Below the pieces are notes generated by a model. It was not told the origin of the DNA. It ran no database searches and saw nothing but the letters and a program-made list of their open reading frames with translations. Source: Prevotella denticola (GTDB taxonomy: Bacteria > Bacteroidota > Bacteroidia > Bacteroidales > Bacteroidaceae). From it: 64,000 nt of DNA. Below are positions 38,101 through 45,925 of this stretch, piece by piece (the first letter of the stretch is position 1; every line of letters begins with the position of its first letter). A program made the position numbers and the translations under genes. Location of the stretch: NCBI RefSeq assembly GCF_900454835.1, contig NZ_UGTM01000002.1, positions 930,001-994,000 of the forward strand, in the 5' to 3' direction.

Positions 38101-39461
38101 ACATGGGCAACCGCCTGCTGGTGGCGCGCGACGAGATTACGGGACGTGTGGCCCGATATGATTACGACGAGTTCGACAACCTCATCTTGGCCGAGTACGA
38201 ACGCGGCGGCGAGGTGGAGCGTCTCTACCGCGTACCCGACCGCATGGGCAACCTCTTCGAGTCGCGTGAGAAGGATGACCGCAAATATGACGCAGGCGGA
38301 CGATTGGCCGAAGACCGCGAGTTTTTCTACCACTACGACTGTGAGGGCAACCTCGTGTTCAAGGAGTTTAAGGAAATGGCTTTGCGCGGTGGCATTGTCG
38401 CCCCTATTAATAAGGAGCAGCTCGAGACTGAACTGAGTATCCGTTTCCGCGCTTTCGGCACGGGCTGGCGTTACGACTGGCAGAGCGACGGCATGCTCGC
38501 CCGCGTCGTTCGTCCCGACGGCAAGGAGGTCTCGTTCGCATACGACGCCCTTGGCCGTCGCATCCGCAAGACATACGCAGGAACGACCACCCACTTCGTT
38601 TGGGACGGCAACGTGCCACTGCACGAATGGACGGAAGAAGCAGAAGAAAGCATGGTCACCTGGCTCTTCGAGCAAGACACGTTCGTGCCTGCCGCCAAGC
38701 TTGTTGCCAACGGTGACTGCTTCTCCATCATCTCCGGCTACCTCGGCACGCCCATGCAAGCCTACGACAAAAAGGGCAACAAGGTTTGGGAACAGGAGCT
38801 GGACATCTACGGGCGACAAAGGAAACGGCCATCCGCGTTCATTCCATTCAAGTACCAAGGTCAGTATGAAGATGCGGAAACAGGATTGTATTATAACAGG
38901 TTCAGATATTACGACCCGAATGCGGGGAGTTATATCAGTCAAGACCCAATTGGGCTAAAAGGTGGCAATCCAACGTTATACGGTTACGTAGGAAACACCA
39001 ACAATTGGTATGATATTTGGGGACTGAGACCGTTCGGACATGCCGTTGGTGATATAGGTGAGAAAGCTGTAATCAATGACCTTAAAAAGAACGGTTATGA
39101 GATTATTGATGTAAAGTACGGCTCTAACAATGGTATTGACGTGCTTGCCAAGAACCCCAATACAGGAAAATACGATGCTTTCGAGGTCAAGTCTTCGACG
39201 GTGGGCAATTTCAACCTCTCTGAAGCCCAGATGAATCCTAGTGATTTTGTTAAGACGCGACTTAATGAAGCTGAGCTCCGGGGCAAGATCAATGAAGACA
39301 CTCGAGCAGAGATAATGTCTAAGCTAGGCGAAAGGAAAATCGCCTATGTGGACATAAAGAGAGGGAAAAAAGGAAAGCTATATGCCGATTCCATTAGCTA
39401 TGAAAATTGGGATACAGAAACGAAAAGAATAGAAAAACTGAAAAAAGGAGGACATCATTAA
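35166..39461 (+). CDS. PAAR-Rhs polymorphic toxin with PD-(D/E)XK-like nuclease tip
   Basis: The 1,431-residue T6SS effector has an N-terminal PAAR-like region (about 30-225; the GSSTVLADGGPCSTQFHPALSC segment is split by the fold), a conserved pre-Rhs motif (FELPGPIPIVWERTYYSD), a long YD-repeat shell (about 280-1255), and the core-end signature DPIGLKGGNPTLYGY...DIWGLRP near residue 1285. The tip of about 145 residues has GEKAVINDL, D1325 (NGIDVLA) and E1340-V-K1342 (AFEVKSS), the layout of PD-(D/E)XK nucleases such as the YraN type. DNA or tRNA cleavage in rival cells is expected. The tip is visibly AT-richer than the core, a sign of tip exchange. Confidence 0.85.
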   Translation: MAIEGNPLILAERAFGKLFKKSKDKLDELQKDLASVVPSMPGMPVGTYFDIGLGVDIHATTWPSSPCMPVPACAMVFDIMSAIMSQVAPALPSPDGGLGAMAVKLLKGMAPSVKVHGRWVAQAGVSMVQLPAMVLHVFPVTAPFADAEMWMGSSTVLADGGPCSTQFHPALSCNTYGFPDERPTHPGKFNRPLKSRVLPTQLLTVITSAGKPVLVGGPPTIDLFQLFMKVGLTALAKTKAYRKASKALDDALAQTPLGKLKKKANCWLFGEPVDAATGRVFHTNVDFELPGPIPIVWERTYYSDADVDGPLGYNWHHSYGMGVREMEGLGMAFRHKDGRETACPFLGIGETFYDRREHLEWMREKAGYAIRDDNAGLTYRFEGTERADGLRMVSEMSAPDGACVRLHYRAGGRLDRITDSRGETLHVQTDNQGRITGVHLTSDGRNTLLVGYSYDEAGNMVSTEDALGTVKHFRYEGHQLVELTNQSGMSFHWEYDGKGESARCVHTWGDGGVMEHRIEYGEGVTRTTNGLGHTTEYFYGEDKLIYKMVDANGGVTRQHYNEFEELDVSVNPEGYSHRTVFNEFGLPALTTDEDGRQTRYTYDARRNLTSVTTPEGRRTAWEYDKCDRVVERTLPGGESYAYTYEGSDLTTITDSEGRTFTLAYNERHELIRLTFPDGLHRDWRYDGRGRMVWARDVLGNVTAYAYDDADNLICIEEADGNVHNLVYDASGNLIKASDMLHDVEFDYGPLGTLTGRRQFGRHVRFGYDSELQLREIVNEGGERYAFGLDGLGQVVEETGFDGLKRKYLRDGAGRVIRVVRPNGRQTDYELDGAGNVLEERHHDGRISRFAYDDDGLLLRAENGETKVAFKRDAAGRVIKETQGEHSIVRTFGPTGKHVHTESSLGASVDYGHDEQGRLQEMSSGEWTAKWLRDSVGLEAERHLTGGVHVTTRRDRFGRETFKSVGARNVEQFRRRYTWDMGNRLLVARDEITGRVARYDYDEFDNLILAEYERGGEVERLYRVPDRMGNLFESREKDDRKYDAGGRLAEDREFFYHYDCEGNLVFKEFKEMALRGGIVAPINKEQLETELSIRFRAFGTGWRYDWQSDGMLARVVRPDGKEVSFAYDALGRRIRKTYAGTTTHFVWDGNVPLHEWTEEAEESMVTWLFEQDTFVPAAKLVANGDCFSIISGYLGTPMQAYDKKGNKVWEQELDIYGRQRKRPSAFIPFKYQGQYEDAETGLYYNRFRYYDPNAGSYISQDPIGLKGGNPTLYGYVGNTNNWYDIWGLRPFGHAVGDIGEKAVINDLKKNGYEIIDVKYGSNNGIDVLAKNPNTGKYDAFEVKSSTVGNFNLSEAQMNPSDFVKTRLNEAELRGKINEDTRAEIMSKLGERKIAYVDIKRGKKGKLYADSISYENWDTETKRIEKLKKGGHH

Positions 39462-40303
39462 TGAAAAAAAAAGTATTCGACAGACTTGTGGAACGTGAGT
39501 TGAAAAAATTCAAGAACTATGTCCAAAGCGACTTTATGACAAAGTTTATCTCAGACATGTCCATTGACTACAACAACTACATCAAGCATGATACTGCGTA
39601 TGGCAATTACTTTGGGATGCACTTTTATCCCTTTTGGCATAATCCCAATCAAGAAGACTTTACGGGAATAATCGATTCTTATATGTTGGAATACATGGTC
39701 TGCACAATGTATGTCCATGACCCCGAGAAAAAATTCCGTTATATGTTGGTTGGTGCGTCCTCACTCTTCTTGGCCATCCTCATTTTTGGAGACGACAGAG
39801 AGAGGGACACCATGTTCCATTCCATAGTCAACCTGATAAAAGAATACATAACGATGGAGTACAGCATTAATTATCAATCCACCACCCTCCAAGAGGCGTT
39901 TTTGCTGTACGACATCCAAACCAATAGCAAGAACCATGACCAGTGGACACCCTACATCACGGTATCACTGACCCCACTCTATCAAGATTGCATGGACAGC
40001 ATCCTCTCTGACGACGAGGAACGTGTCAATACCCTATTATCTGACATGCTTGACTACCATTTCAAACAGTCAAACGTCGACAATTTCGTGCGCAACGAGT
40101 TCACTTTCCCTTCACAGAAAGTATTCCCCACGGAGATTTTGGCTCTCATCCACTATCGGCATACGCAGGGGAAATCCATCGGCTTCATCGATGACGAAGT
40201 TTTGAGCGTGTTCGTACCATACATAAAGGCAGGCAACTTCCGTCCCTCACCAGCAGTGGAGAAGGCAAGAAATGACATGTATGGTCTTCTCGGTATAAGA
40301 TGA
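39461..40303 (+). CDS. Putative immunity protein for the Rhs nuclease
   Basis: The start codon overlaps the effector stop by one base (TAATG at 39459-39463), the classic arrangement for a toxin and its immunity gene. The 280-residue product is acidic, without signal peptide, and mostly helical with aromatic-rich segments (GMHFYPFWHNPNQED; MLVGASSLFLAILIFGDD). I do not recognise the family with certainty. It should bind the nuclease tip in the cytoplasm and protect producer and sister cells. The length is large for an immunity protein; families of 200-300 helical residues do exist among immunity proteins. Confidence 0.65.
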   Translation: MKKKVFDRLVERELKKFKNYVQSDFMTKFISDMSIDYNNYIKHDTAYGNYFGMHFYPFWHNPNQEDFTGIIDSYMLEYMVCTMYVHDPEKKFRYMLVGASSLFLAILIFGDDRERDTMFHSIVNLIKEYITMEYSINYQSTTLQEAFLLYDIQTNSKNHDQWTPYITVSLTPLYQDCMDSILSDDEERVNTLLSDMLDYHFKQSNVDNFVRNEFTFPSQKVFPTEILALIHYRHTQGKSIGFIDDEVLSVFVPYIKAGNFRPSPAVEKARNDMYGLLGIR

Positions 40304-40362
40304 AATGGCAAAGCAGCGTACTCGTTAAATCCTACTAAATAGGGGTAACATTGCCACCACCA

Positions 40363-40512
40363 AAGATTCCGGTGGTTGATTGGCCGAAGACCGCGAACAT
40401 TTCTACCACTACGACTGCGAAGGCAACCTCGTGTTCAAGGAATTTAAGGAACTGTCGTGGGGCGGTAACGTCATCGCCCTATTAATAAGGAGCGGCTCGA
40501 AACCGAACTGGG
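40363..40512 (+). pseudogene. rhs core fragment 1
   Basis: This stretch encodes LAEDREHFYHYDCEGNLVF and following residues, matching the Rhs core of the intact gene around 38300-38430. After about 40465 the reading frame shifts (ALLIRSGSKPN instead of the APINKEQLETEL-type sequence), and the homology ends near 40512. It is a remnant of another rhs allele that formerly preceded the small gene at 40554. Confidence 0.75.
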
Positions 40513-40553
40513 CAATATAATAGATATAATAATTCTTAACCCATAGTTTAAGT

Positions 40554-40730
40554 ATGATAAAAAAGTATGATGGGACGACCGTAAACGAAAGATTATTCGT
40601 TGCAAAAAAAATTGATGAGTTTGACCAAGCCGTCAATGAGAGAGATAGAAGAAAGGTTATATCAATTTTACAAAGCGTTGAATTAACTGAATCTTCAATT
40701 TATTCGATATTATCCTCATTAGGCCTATAA
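40554..40730 (+). CDS. Orphan small immunity candidate (58 residues)
   Basis: ATG 40554 to TAA 40730 encodes a 58-residue, charged, helical protein beginning MIKKYDGTTVNERLFVA and ending SILSSLGL. It follows rhs fragment 1 by some 40 bases, the place where an immunity gene would stand after a toxin tip. Proteins of this size and pattern (xYDGxTVNERLFV...IDEFDxAV) occur as short immunity-type genes downstream of polymorphic toxins; this is from memory and needs a search. No matching toxin tip is left, so it would be an orphan immunity gene that may still guard against relatives. Confidence 0.6.
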   Translation: MIKKYDGTTVNERLFVAKKIDEFDQAVNERDRRKVISILQSVELTESSIYSILSSLGL

Positions 40731-40793
40731 GGATTATTGATTAAAACTTGTCATAACTGGCATCAATATGACAAATAGAAAATGACACATGAT

Positions 40794-41134
40794 ATGGCAA
40801 TAGGGAGAAATCCGCTGATACTTGCCGAGCGCGCGAGAAGGACGACCGCAAATATGACGCTGGTGAACGGTTGGCCGAAGACCGCGAACATTTCTACCAC
40901 TACGACTGCGAGGGCAACCTCGTGTTCAAGGAGTTCAAGGAAATGGCGTTGCGTGGCGGCATTGTCGCTCCTATTAATAAGGAGCGACTCGAAACGGAAC
41001 TCTACATCTACGGCCAGCAAAGGAAACGGCCATCCGCGTTCATACCTTTCAAGTATCAGGGGCAGTACGAGGATGCCGAGACGGGATTGTACTATAACAG
41101 GTTCAGGTATTACGACCTGGATATAGTGAATTAA
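40794..41134 (+). pseudogene. rhs fragment 2: internally deleted rhs gene
   Basis: The first 50 bases repeat the start of the intact rhs gene (MAIGRNPLILAERA against MAIEGNPLILAERA), including similar upstream bases. At about 40835 it jumps to the core region corresponding to 38268, out of frame. A second jump near 40998 removes about 380 bases (intact 38425-38800), joining ETEL to YIYGQQRKRP. It then matches through GLYYNRFRYYD and ends where the tip should start. Both joints lie at short shared sequences (GCGCG/GCGTG and GAACT/GAGCT), so these look like deletions by illegitimate recombination. Confidence 0.8.
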
Positions 41135-41282
41135 TCTGCTAGGCATCTTTGTCAGTATGTGAAGGGTAAGGTGATAAGGACGGTAGTGTCAAATAGGGTT
41201 ATATTTATCTATTACTTTATTTATACATGATTTGCCACGTCGGGAAAGTTGCAAAATAGCAAAAACTCATTTTTTACCTCTT

Positions 41283-41317
41283 TTTGTTTATTTTTCCAAC
41301 TTAATTTTATATCTTTG
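41283..41317 (+). promoter_or_regulatory. tssB promoter candidate
   Basis: TATCTTTG (41310-41317) fits the -7 consensus. TTTG at 41283-41286 is a possible -33 element, though the 23-bp spacing is slightly long. The start codon of tssB follows 60 bp later. Confidence 0.5.
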
Positions 41318-41377
41318 TGAGCAAAACTTCTCATACGAGTGGGAGGCGATAAAATATCAAATTAAAAGCTTGAGATT

Positions 41378-41836
41378 ATGGCAATTTATGATTATGGAGT
41401 TGGAGGCAACGAGGTAAAAGTCGATGCCAATGAGTCGATAGCAGACATCCCGTCCAACCGAACATTATTGGTACAGAAACTTACGGATGATGCTCCTGTC
41501 AGTCCAGAAGCAGTTTACGGACTTCAAACGGTGGAAGATGTGTTTGAACATTTTGCGCCGTCGGTCGAGTTGGAAATGCAGAACGAAAATGGTGAAGATG
41601 TAACCGAAACGATGACTTTCAAGAACCTTGGTGACTTTGATGCCAAGAACATGATGGAACACAGCGAGTTTCTCAGTAAACTCAATGTGGAAAAAGAACA
41701 GAACACAAAGATTGCCCGCCAACTTTCTTCCAATAAGGCTTTGCTGAAAGCACTTGAAAATCCTGAAAAGAAACAGGCCATCATCGATTTGTTGGAAGCT
41801 TCTCTTGAAGAAATAAAAAGCATGGATGCTAAATAA
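41378..41836 (+). CDS. tssB: T6SS sheath protein TssB (VipA)
   Basis: The 152-residue protein has the TssB pattern: an N-terminal strand segment, the FAPSVELEMQN stretch, LGDFDAKNMMEHSEFLSKL and a C-terminal helix. Dimers with TssC polymerise into the contractile sheath. The gene stands after the variable effector region with its own promoter, and tssC follows after 18 bases. Its codon use is AT-richer than the effector genes, as in the rest of the structural cluster. Confidence 0.9.
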   Translation: MAIYDYGVGGNEVKVDANESIADIPSNRTLLVQKLTDDAPVSPEAVYGLQTVEDVFEHFAPSVELEMQNENGEDVTETMTFKNLGDFDAKNMMEHSEFLSKLNVEKEQNTKIARQLSSNKALLKALENPEKKQAIIDLLEASLEEIKSMDAK

Positions 41837-41854
41837 TCCCACAAATAAGAAATA

Positions 41855-43237
41855 ATGGAAAACGAAATAAAAGTAAAGGAACAACAGCAGGCAGTAGTAA
41901 CAGGAAAGTCTGCTGTAAGAAAAGAAGTGCCATCGGCAACTTCTGCTTTAGAAAAATTGAAAGAATATGGTGGTTTTGCATTCCTTGAAAACATCATTGA
42001 CGGTTTCTCCAATCTGAATCCTACACGCAAGGCACGTCGCAACATCTTCCTAACGGACGAACAATGGGCGGGTGAACGTAAGGTGCTTGCCAATCGTCTC
42101 AATGTATGGCTGGAACTACTCAAATCTGGCGAATCTGCCGAGAAGATGAGAGATAAGGCCAAGTCTAAAGCCCAAAGTGTAGAAGAACTGCTTAATAAAA
42201 ACCTACATACGGCGTTAAACCGTGTCCACGATTTGGAAACAGCCTATCGCTCTGTAGCCCTCTTCTATAAGAATACAGAGAGCAGCAAGGTGAAGAATGT
42301 AACCATCGTCAATGCAGACATGGCACAATTAAAGGATTTGGATAATACACTCTTCATTGATTATATCGGTAATGAACTCAGTCAGAATTTCGATAGGTTG
42401 GATTTGCGTAGAAACTACTCGATTCTTATCATACCGGGCTATTTGGGTTCCAACGCCGTGCTTGACAAATGGGCTAAGATGGCACATGATAACAAGGTGA
42501 TGCTCGTAACGGATTTCCAAGACTTGGAAACACCGGATGATGTCGTCGATATCTTCTTCAATGCTGACCATACGGGTGGCGATGTTTATAAGTCGAATGT
42601 CATCATGACCTGCAACTACCTTTTGGGTAGACCTAAGGTTACAGAAGTCGGCGAAGAAGAAAATCTCTATGTTCCCGGTTCAGGTGCTCTTGCAGGAAAG
42701 ATTTACAGCACGTTAATGTCTCAGGTGGTTGCCGGCAAGAAGTTCGGTAGTCTCAATGAGGTGGAAAGCGTGCGCTTTGACTTGAAGAAAAGTGAGATTT
42801 CCGAACTCGAACGTATGGGATTAGTGCCAATGGTAAACGAATACAGCAAGGTAATGGCATTCTCTGCCAAAACTCTTTTCAACGGTGATAATCTCGGTCT
42901 GCAAACCTATTCTGTTGTGCGCGTATTCGACTACATTTCCAAGGTGCTGTTCGATTTCCTCAACCGCCGCGCCTTTGAGAATTGGACGACCCGTACAGAA
43001 GCCGACTTGCGAAGTCAAATCGTTAAGTTCTTGGATAGCATCAAAGGCCCGTCACGACTGATTGAGAAATTTAAGGTTATCAGGATAGAACAAGACCCTA
43101 ACCAAAAGGACAGGGTGTTGCTCGACATTCATCTTACTCCATACTTCCCTGCAAAGAGTTTTGTCATTCAGCTGGAAGGACGCAAGGGCGAAGAACCGGA
43201 AGAAGCCAATTGGGAAAGTCAGTATAACCAAGAGTAG
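41855..43237 (+). CDS. tssC: T6SS sheath protein TssC (VipB)
   Basis: The 460-residue protein is a typical subtype iii TssC: a helix-rich N terminus, the segment LIIPGYLGSNAVLDKWAKMA and VSHD-like turn replaced by NADHTGGDVYKSNV, and a C-terminal handle region (FLDSIKGPSRLIEKFKVI; LDIHLTPYFPAKSFVIQLEG). It is the larger sheath subunit and the substrate of ClpV in its contracted form. It ends the T6SS operon at a bidirectional terminator (43293-43319). Confidence 0.9.
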   Translation: MENEIKVKEQQQAVVTGKSAVRKEVPSATSALEKLKEYGGFAFLENIIDGFSNLNPTRKARRNIFLTDEQWAGERKVLANRLNVWLELLKSGESAEKMRDKAKSKAQSVEELLNKNLHTALNRVHDLETAYRSVALFYKNTESSKVKNVTIVNADMAQLKDLDNTLFIDYIGNELSQNFDRLDLRRNYSILIIPGYLGSNAVLDKWAKMAHDNKVMLVTDFQDLETPDDVVDIFFNADHTGGDVYKSNVIMTCNYLLGRPKVTEVGEEENLYVPGSGALAGKIYSTLMSQVVAGKKFGSLNEVESVRFDLKKSEISELERMGLVPMVNEYSKVMAFSAKTLFNGDNLGLQTYSVVRVFDYISKVLFDFLNRRAFENWTTRTEADLRSQIVKFLDSIKGPSRLIEKFKVIRIEQDPNQKDRVLLDIHLTPYFPAKSFVIQLEGRKGEEPEEANWESQYNQE

Positions 43238-43292
43238 AAATTATATTTCCCAAGAATAATTGTAGATAGAAATCACCCCACTCATTCAATGA

Positions 43293-43319
43293 AAAATGGC
43301 AGGAAAATCCTGCCATTTT
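43293..43319. terminator. Bidirectional terminator between tssC and the B-box gene
   Basis: AAAATGGCAGGA (43293-43304) and TCCTGCCATTTT (43308-43319) form a perfect 12-bp stem around AAA, with A and T runs on both sides, serving both converging genes. Confidence 0.85.
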
Positions 43320-43777
43320 CATTTCTCCAACACAAATCTAATCACCTGATAAATAATCTTTATCACATTCCATAAGATAACAATGGGAGCGAGAAAAAGC
43401 CCTATCAGCCAATAGACAATCACCTTGATAATCGTCAGGACACCGAGCTCTTCCAAAGTCATGACAACTCCCGGCATGCGAAACAGGAAATTGCACAGCT
43501 GCCATCCTGCCACCAATGCGACAAGGAAATATCCGCTCATAAAAGCGTGATCGCTCATGCTGTCGAACAAGAAGTCCCATTTGTAGCCGAGAAAGAAAAC
43601 AACGGCATAAACAATCAGAAAGATGACAGAAGTTAATATGGACGTGAACCGTTTCTCTTTCCGGCAATCTACGCATAAAGTATTTGCATTATGCCCGGCA
43701 CATTCCGCGCACAATCCTTTCTGACATTTGGAGCACTGCGTAACGGCAGGTCGATCAGGGTGATAGGAACAATTCAT
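43319..43777 (-). CDS. Zinc-finger membrane protein (B-box-like) next to the T6SS
   Basis: The 152-residue protein begins with a compact cysteine/histidine cluster (C3, H6, C15, C18, C23, C26, H29, C35, C38) that fits a B-box-type zinc finger binding two metal ions. Three hydrophobic segments follow (about 47-65, 77-97 and 113-140), with a short charged end. Such finger-membrane proteins are widespread in Bacteroidota but have no defined role. It is transcribed towards tssC and away from mobC. It may belong to the T6SS cargo or the backbone; position alone does not tell. Confidence 0.6.
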   Translation of the reverse strand: MNCSYHPDRPAVTQCSKCQKGLCAECAGHNANTLCVDCRKEKRFTSILTSVIFLIVYAVVFFLGYKWDFLFDSMSDHAFMSGYFLVALVAGWQLCNFLFRMPGVVMTLEELGVLTIIKVIVYWLIGLFLAPIVILWNVIKIIYQVIRFVLEK

Positions 43778-43852
43778 AGCACAATATCATTTGGTTCATT
43801 GCAAGTACAAATATAATGAATTTATGGGACTTTTGCAAATCAAACCGTTATT

Positions 43853-45862
43853 TTATTGGCTTTTAGGTAAAAGATAAGACAAAGACTCGTCATTCTTAAT
43901 CCGTTCCAGCTCATCTTTTACGATCTGCTTGACCTCCGCCTTGATGCGGTTATAATTCTCCTGTATCTTTTCCCGCATACGGTCGTTGCCCTCAGCATCG
44001 GTGAAGTCGGTGATGATGGGAATAGGCTTATACCGTTTCGTCTCGGCAGCCACTTGGGCGTTGTCGATGACTATCTCGGCATGGAAAATCTTCTGTTCGA
44101 TACGCTCGTCGAAATTATCCGACACCGAGCCGACGAACATTCCCTGTGTCAGTCCCGAAATCTTGCTCGGCGGTATGAGGGCATCCATCTGCGTATTGAT
44201 GGACGTTGAAATGTCCTGTCGGTTGATGGAGATGGACTGCCGCTTCTGCAACACTTTTCCGAAACGTTCCGATAACGTCTTCGCCGTCTCTCCCACCACC
44301 TGTCCCGAAAAGATGTTTCCTACCGTGTTCATCACGACTTTCGCCTCCTTGTCGCCGTAGTCGCGCGTGAGCTGCGAAAAGTCCTGAAAACCCAGACACA
44401 CCGCCACCTTGTTGCTACGCGCCGTAGCAATGAGGTTGTCGAGTCCCTTGAAGTAAATCGTGGGCAACTCGTCGATGATGACCGACGATTTGAGCATCCC
44501 TTTCTTGTTGATGAGTTTCACGATGCGCGAGTTATACAGCCCCAGTGCCGCCCCATAAATGTTCTGGCGGTCGGGATTGTTGCCCACGCAGAGTATCTTC
44601 GGCTCTTCGGGGTTATTGATGTCGAGCGTGAACTCATCGCCCGTCATCACCCAATACAGCTGCGGCGAAATCATCCTCGACAGCGGTATCTTCGCCGAGG
44701 CAATCTGCCCCGCCAGCTGCTCCATCGCTCCACCCTGCCACGCGTCCATGAAGGGAGAAAGGTAGTTCTCTAATTCGGGATACGACGTGAGAATGGGAAA
44801 CACATCCTCGTACTTCCGGTTGAGCAGTTCGATGGCATGTGGAAACGTGCAGTATTTCCCGTCTTGATAAATGCGCAGATACCAGATGATGGCGGCAAAG
44901 AGGATAATCGGACTCTCCACGAAGAAGTCACCCTGCTTCTGCACCCACGTCTTGTTCAGGTTGAGCATAATCGTATAGGCACTCTCGTAGGCATCCGAAA
45001 TGTCCGTCATGAAGTCTGGGTGGATGGGATTACAGCGGTGCGACCGTCGAGGGTCGTCGAAGTTGATGACATAGAACTTCGGTTTTATCTTGTACCCGCC
45101 CAAGTGGTTGATGAGGTGATTGTAGGCAATCATCGACAGGTCGGGAAACTTGAAGTCATAGACATACATCGAATACCCCTTTTCTATTTGCTGCTTGATG
45201 AACGAGTTGACCACGGCATAGGACTTTCCACTGCCCGGCGTGCCCAATACGATGGTGGCACGGAACGGATTCACCACATTAATCCACCCGTTGTTCCATT
45301 TCTTCTTGTAGTAAAAGCGTGTGGGCAGATTGACGGAATATTCATTTTCCATATACCGCGTCTCCTGCATAAAACTCTCGTTTTCGTTGTTGAACACATC
45401 GTCCATCAGGTTGTGTTTCAACAGTCGGCTCATCCATAGCCCTGCCATCAACAGGCAGGCATACCCCGCTGAAATCATAACGACATAAAGCCCCACATCG
45501 ATAGTAAAAGGCAACGGCAGACGGAGCTGCCAACCGTTGAGAAAGAACAGCACACCGCCCACTCCGAGTGCGACATATATCTTCCTCCATGTTATCTTCT
45601 CACCCTTCACACCTTTCGTTCCCAGACACGAAAGTCCCAAGAGCACCACGGCAAAGAGTTTTGTATAAAGCATAGAGGAGAAGAGTCCCGCCGTTCGCTG
45701 GAAGTTCATCAGGATGCGGTCTACCACGCCGATGTCGAGCCCCCACGTGCGGATGGCTCCGTAACCATACCAATACACGTTAATGACCACCAAGATAATA
45801 CTCACGGCACGCAGAAAATCCATGATTTTCGCCAATGCCCTTAAATCGTCTTCCTGTTGCAT
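43853..45862 (-). CDS. mobC: Type IV coupling protein (MobC/TraG family)
   Basis: The 669-residue protein has about four N-terminal membrane segments (within residues 15-145) and a VirD4-type ATPase domain with Walker A LGTPGSGKS (about residue 210), Walker B LKSSVIIDELPTI, and the FQDFSQLTRDYG motif. It couples the relaxosome to the transfer channel. In CTnDOT nomenclature this is mobC. It is the last gene of the leftward mobA-mobB-mobC operon, 63 bases after mobB. Confidence 0.88.
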   Translation of the reverse strand: MQQEDDLRALAKIMDFLRAVSIILVVINVYWYGYGAIRTWGLDIGVVDRILMNFQRTAGLFSSMLYTKLFAVVLLGLSCLGTKGVKGEKITWRKIYVALGVGGVLFFLNGWQLRLPLPFTIDVGLYVVMISAGYACLLMAGLWMSRLLKHNLMDDVFNNENESFMQETRYMENEYSVNLPTRFYYKKKWNNGWINVVNPFRATIVLGTPGSGKSYAVVNSFIKQQIEKGYSMYVYDFKFPDLSMIAYNHLINHLGGYKIKPKFYVINFDDPRRSHRCNPIHPDFMTDISDAYESAYTIMLNLNKTWVQKQGDFFVESPIILFAAIIWYLRIYQDGKYCTFPHAIELLNRKYEDVFPILTSYPELENYLSPFMDAWQGGAMEQLAGQIASAKIPLSRMISPQLYWVMTGDEFTLDINNPEEPKILCVGNNPDRQNIYGAALGLYNSRIVKLINKKGMLKSSVIIDELPTIYFKGLDNLIATARSNKVAVCLGFQDFSQLTRDYGDKEAKVVMNTVGNIFSGQVVGETAKTLSERFGKVLQKRQSISINRQDISTSINTQMDALIPPSKISGLTQGMFVGSVSDNFDERIEQKIFHAEIVIDNAQVAAETKRYKPIPIITDFTDAEGNDRMREKIQENYNRIKAEVKQIVKDELERIKNDESLSYLLPKSQ

Positions 45863-45925
45863 AATCTATTTTCTTTGTTAATTGTTTTTTATTGTGTCGT
45901 TGTTTACATCGTTTGTTCAGTCTCC

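Noticed and set aside
35748..38942. Long minus-strand open frames opposite the rhs core
   Set aside because: The plus strand carries the full PAAR-Rhs protein; the antisense frames follow from its repeated GC-rich codons.
40782..41126. Open frame starting with the rhs-like MAIGRNP as a functional small protein
   Set aside because: After 14 codons the frame departs from the rhs frame at the deletion joint; the rest is out-of-frame rhs DNA.
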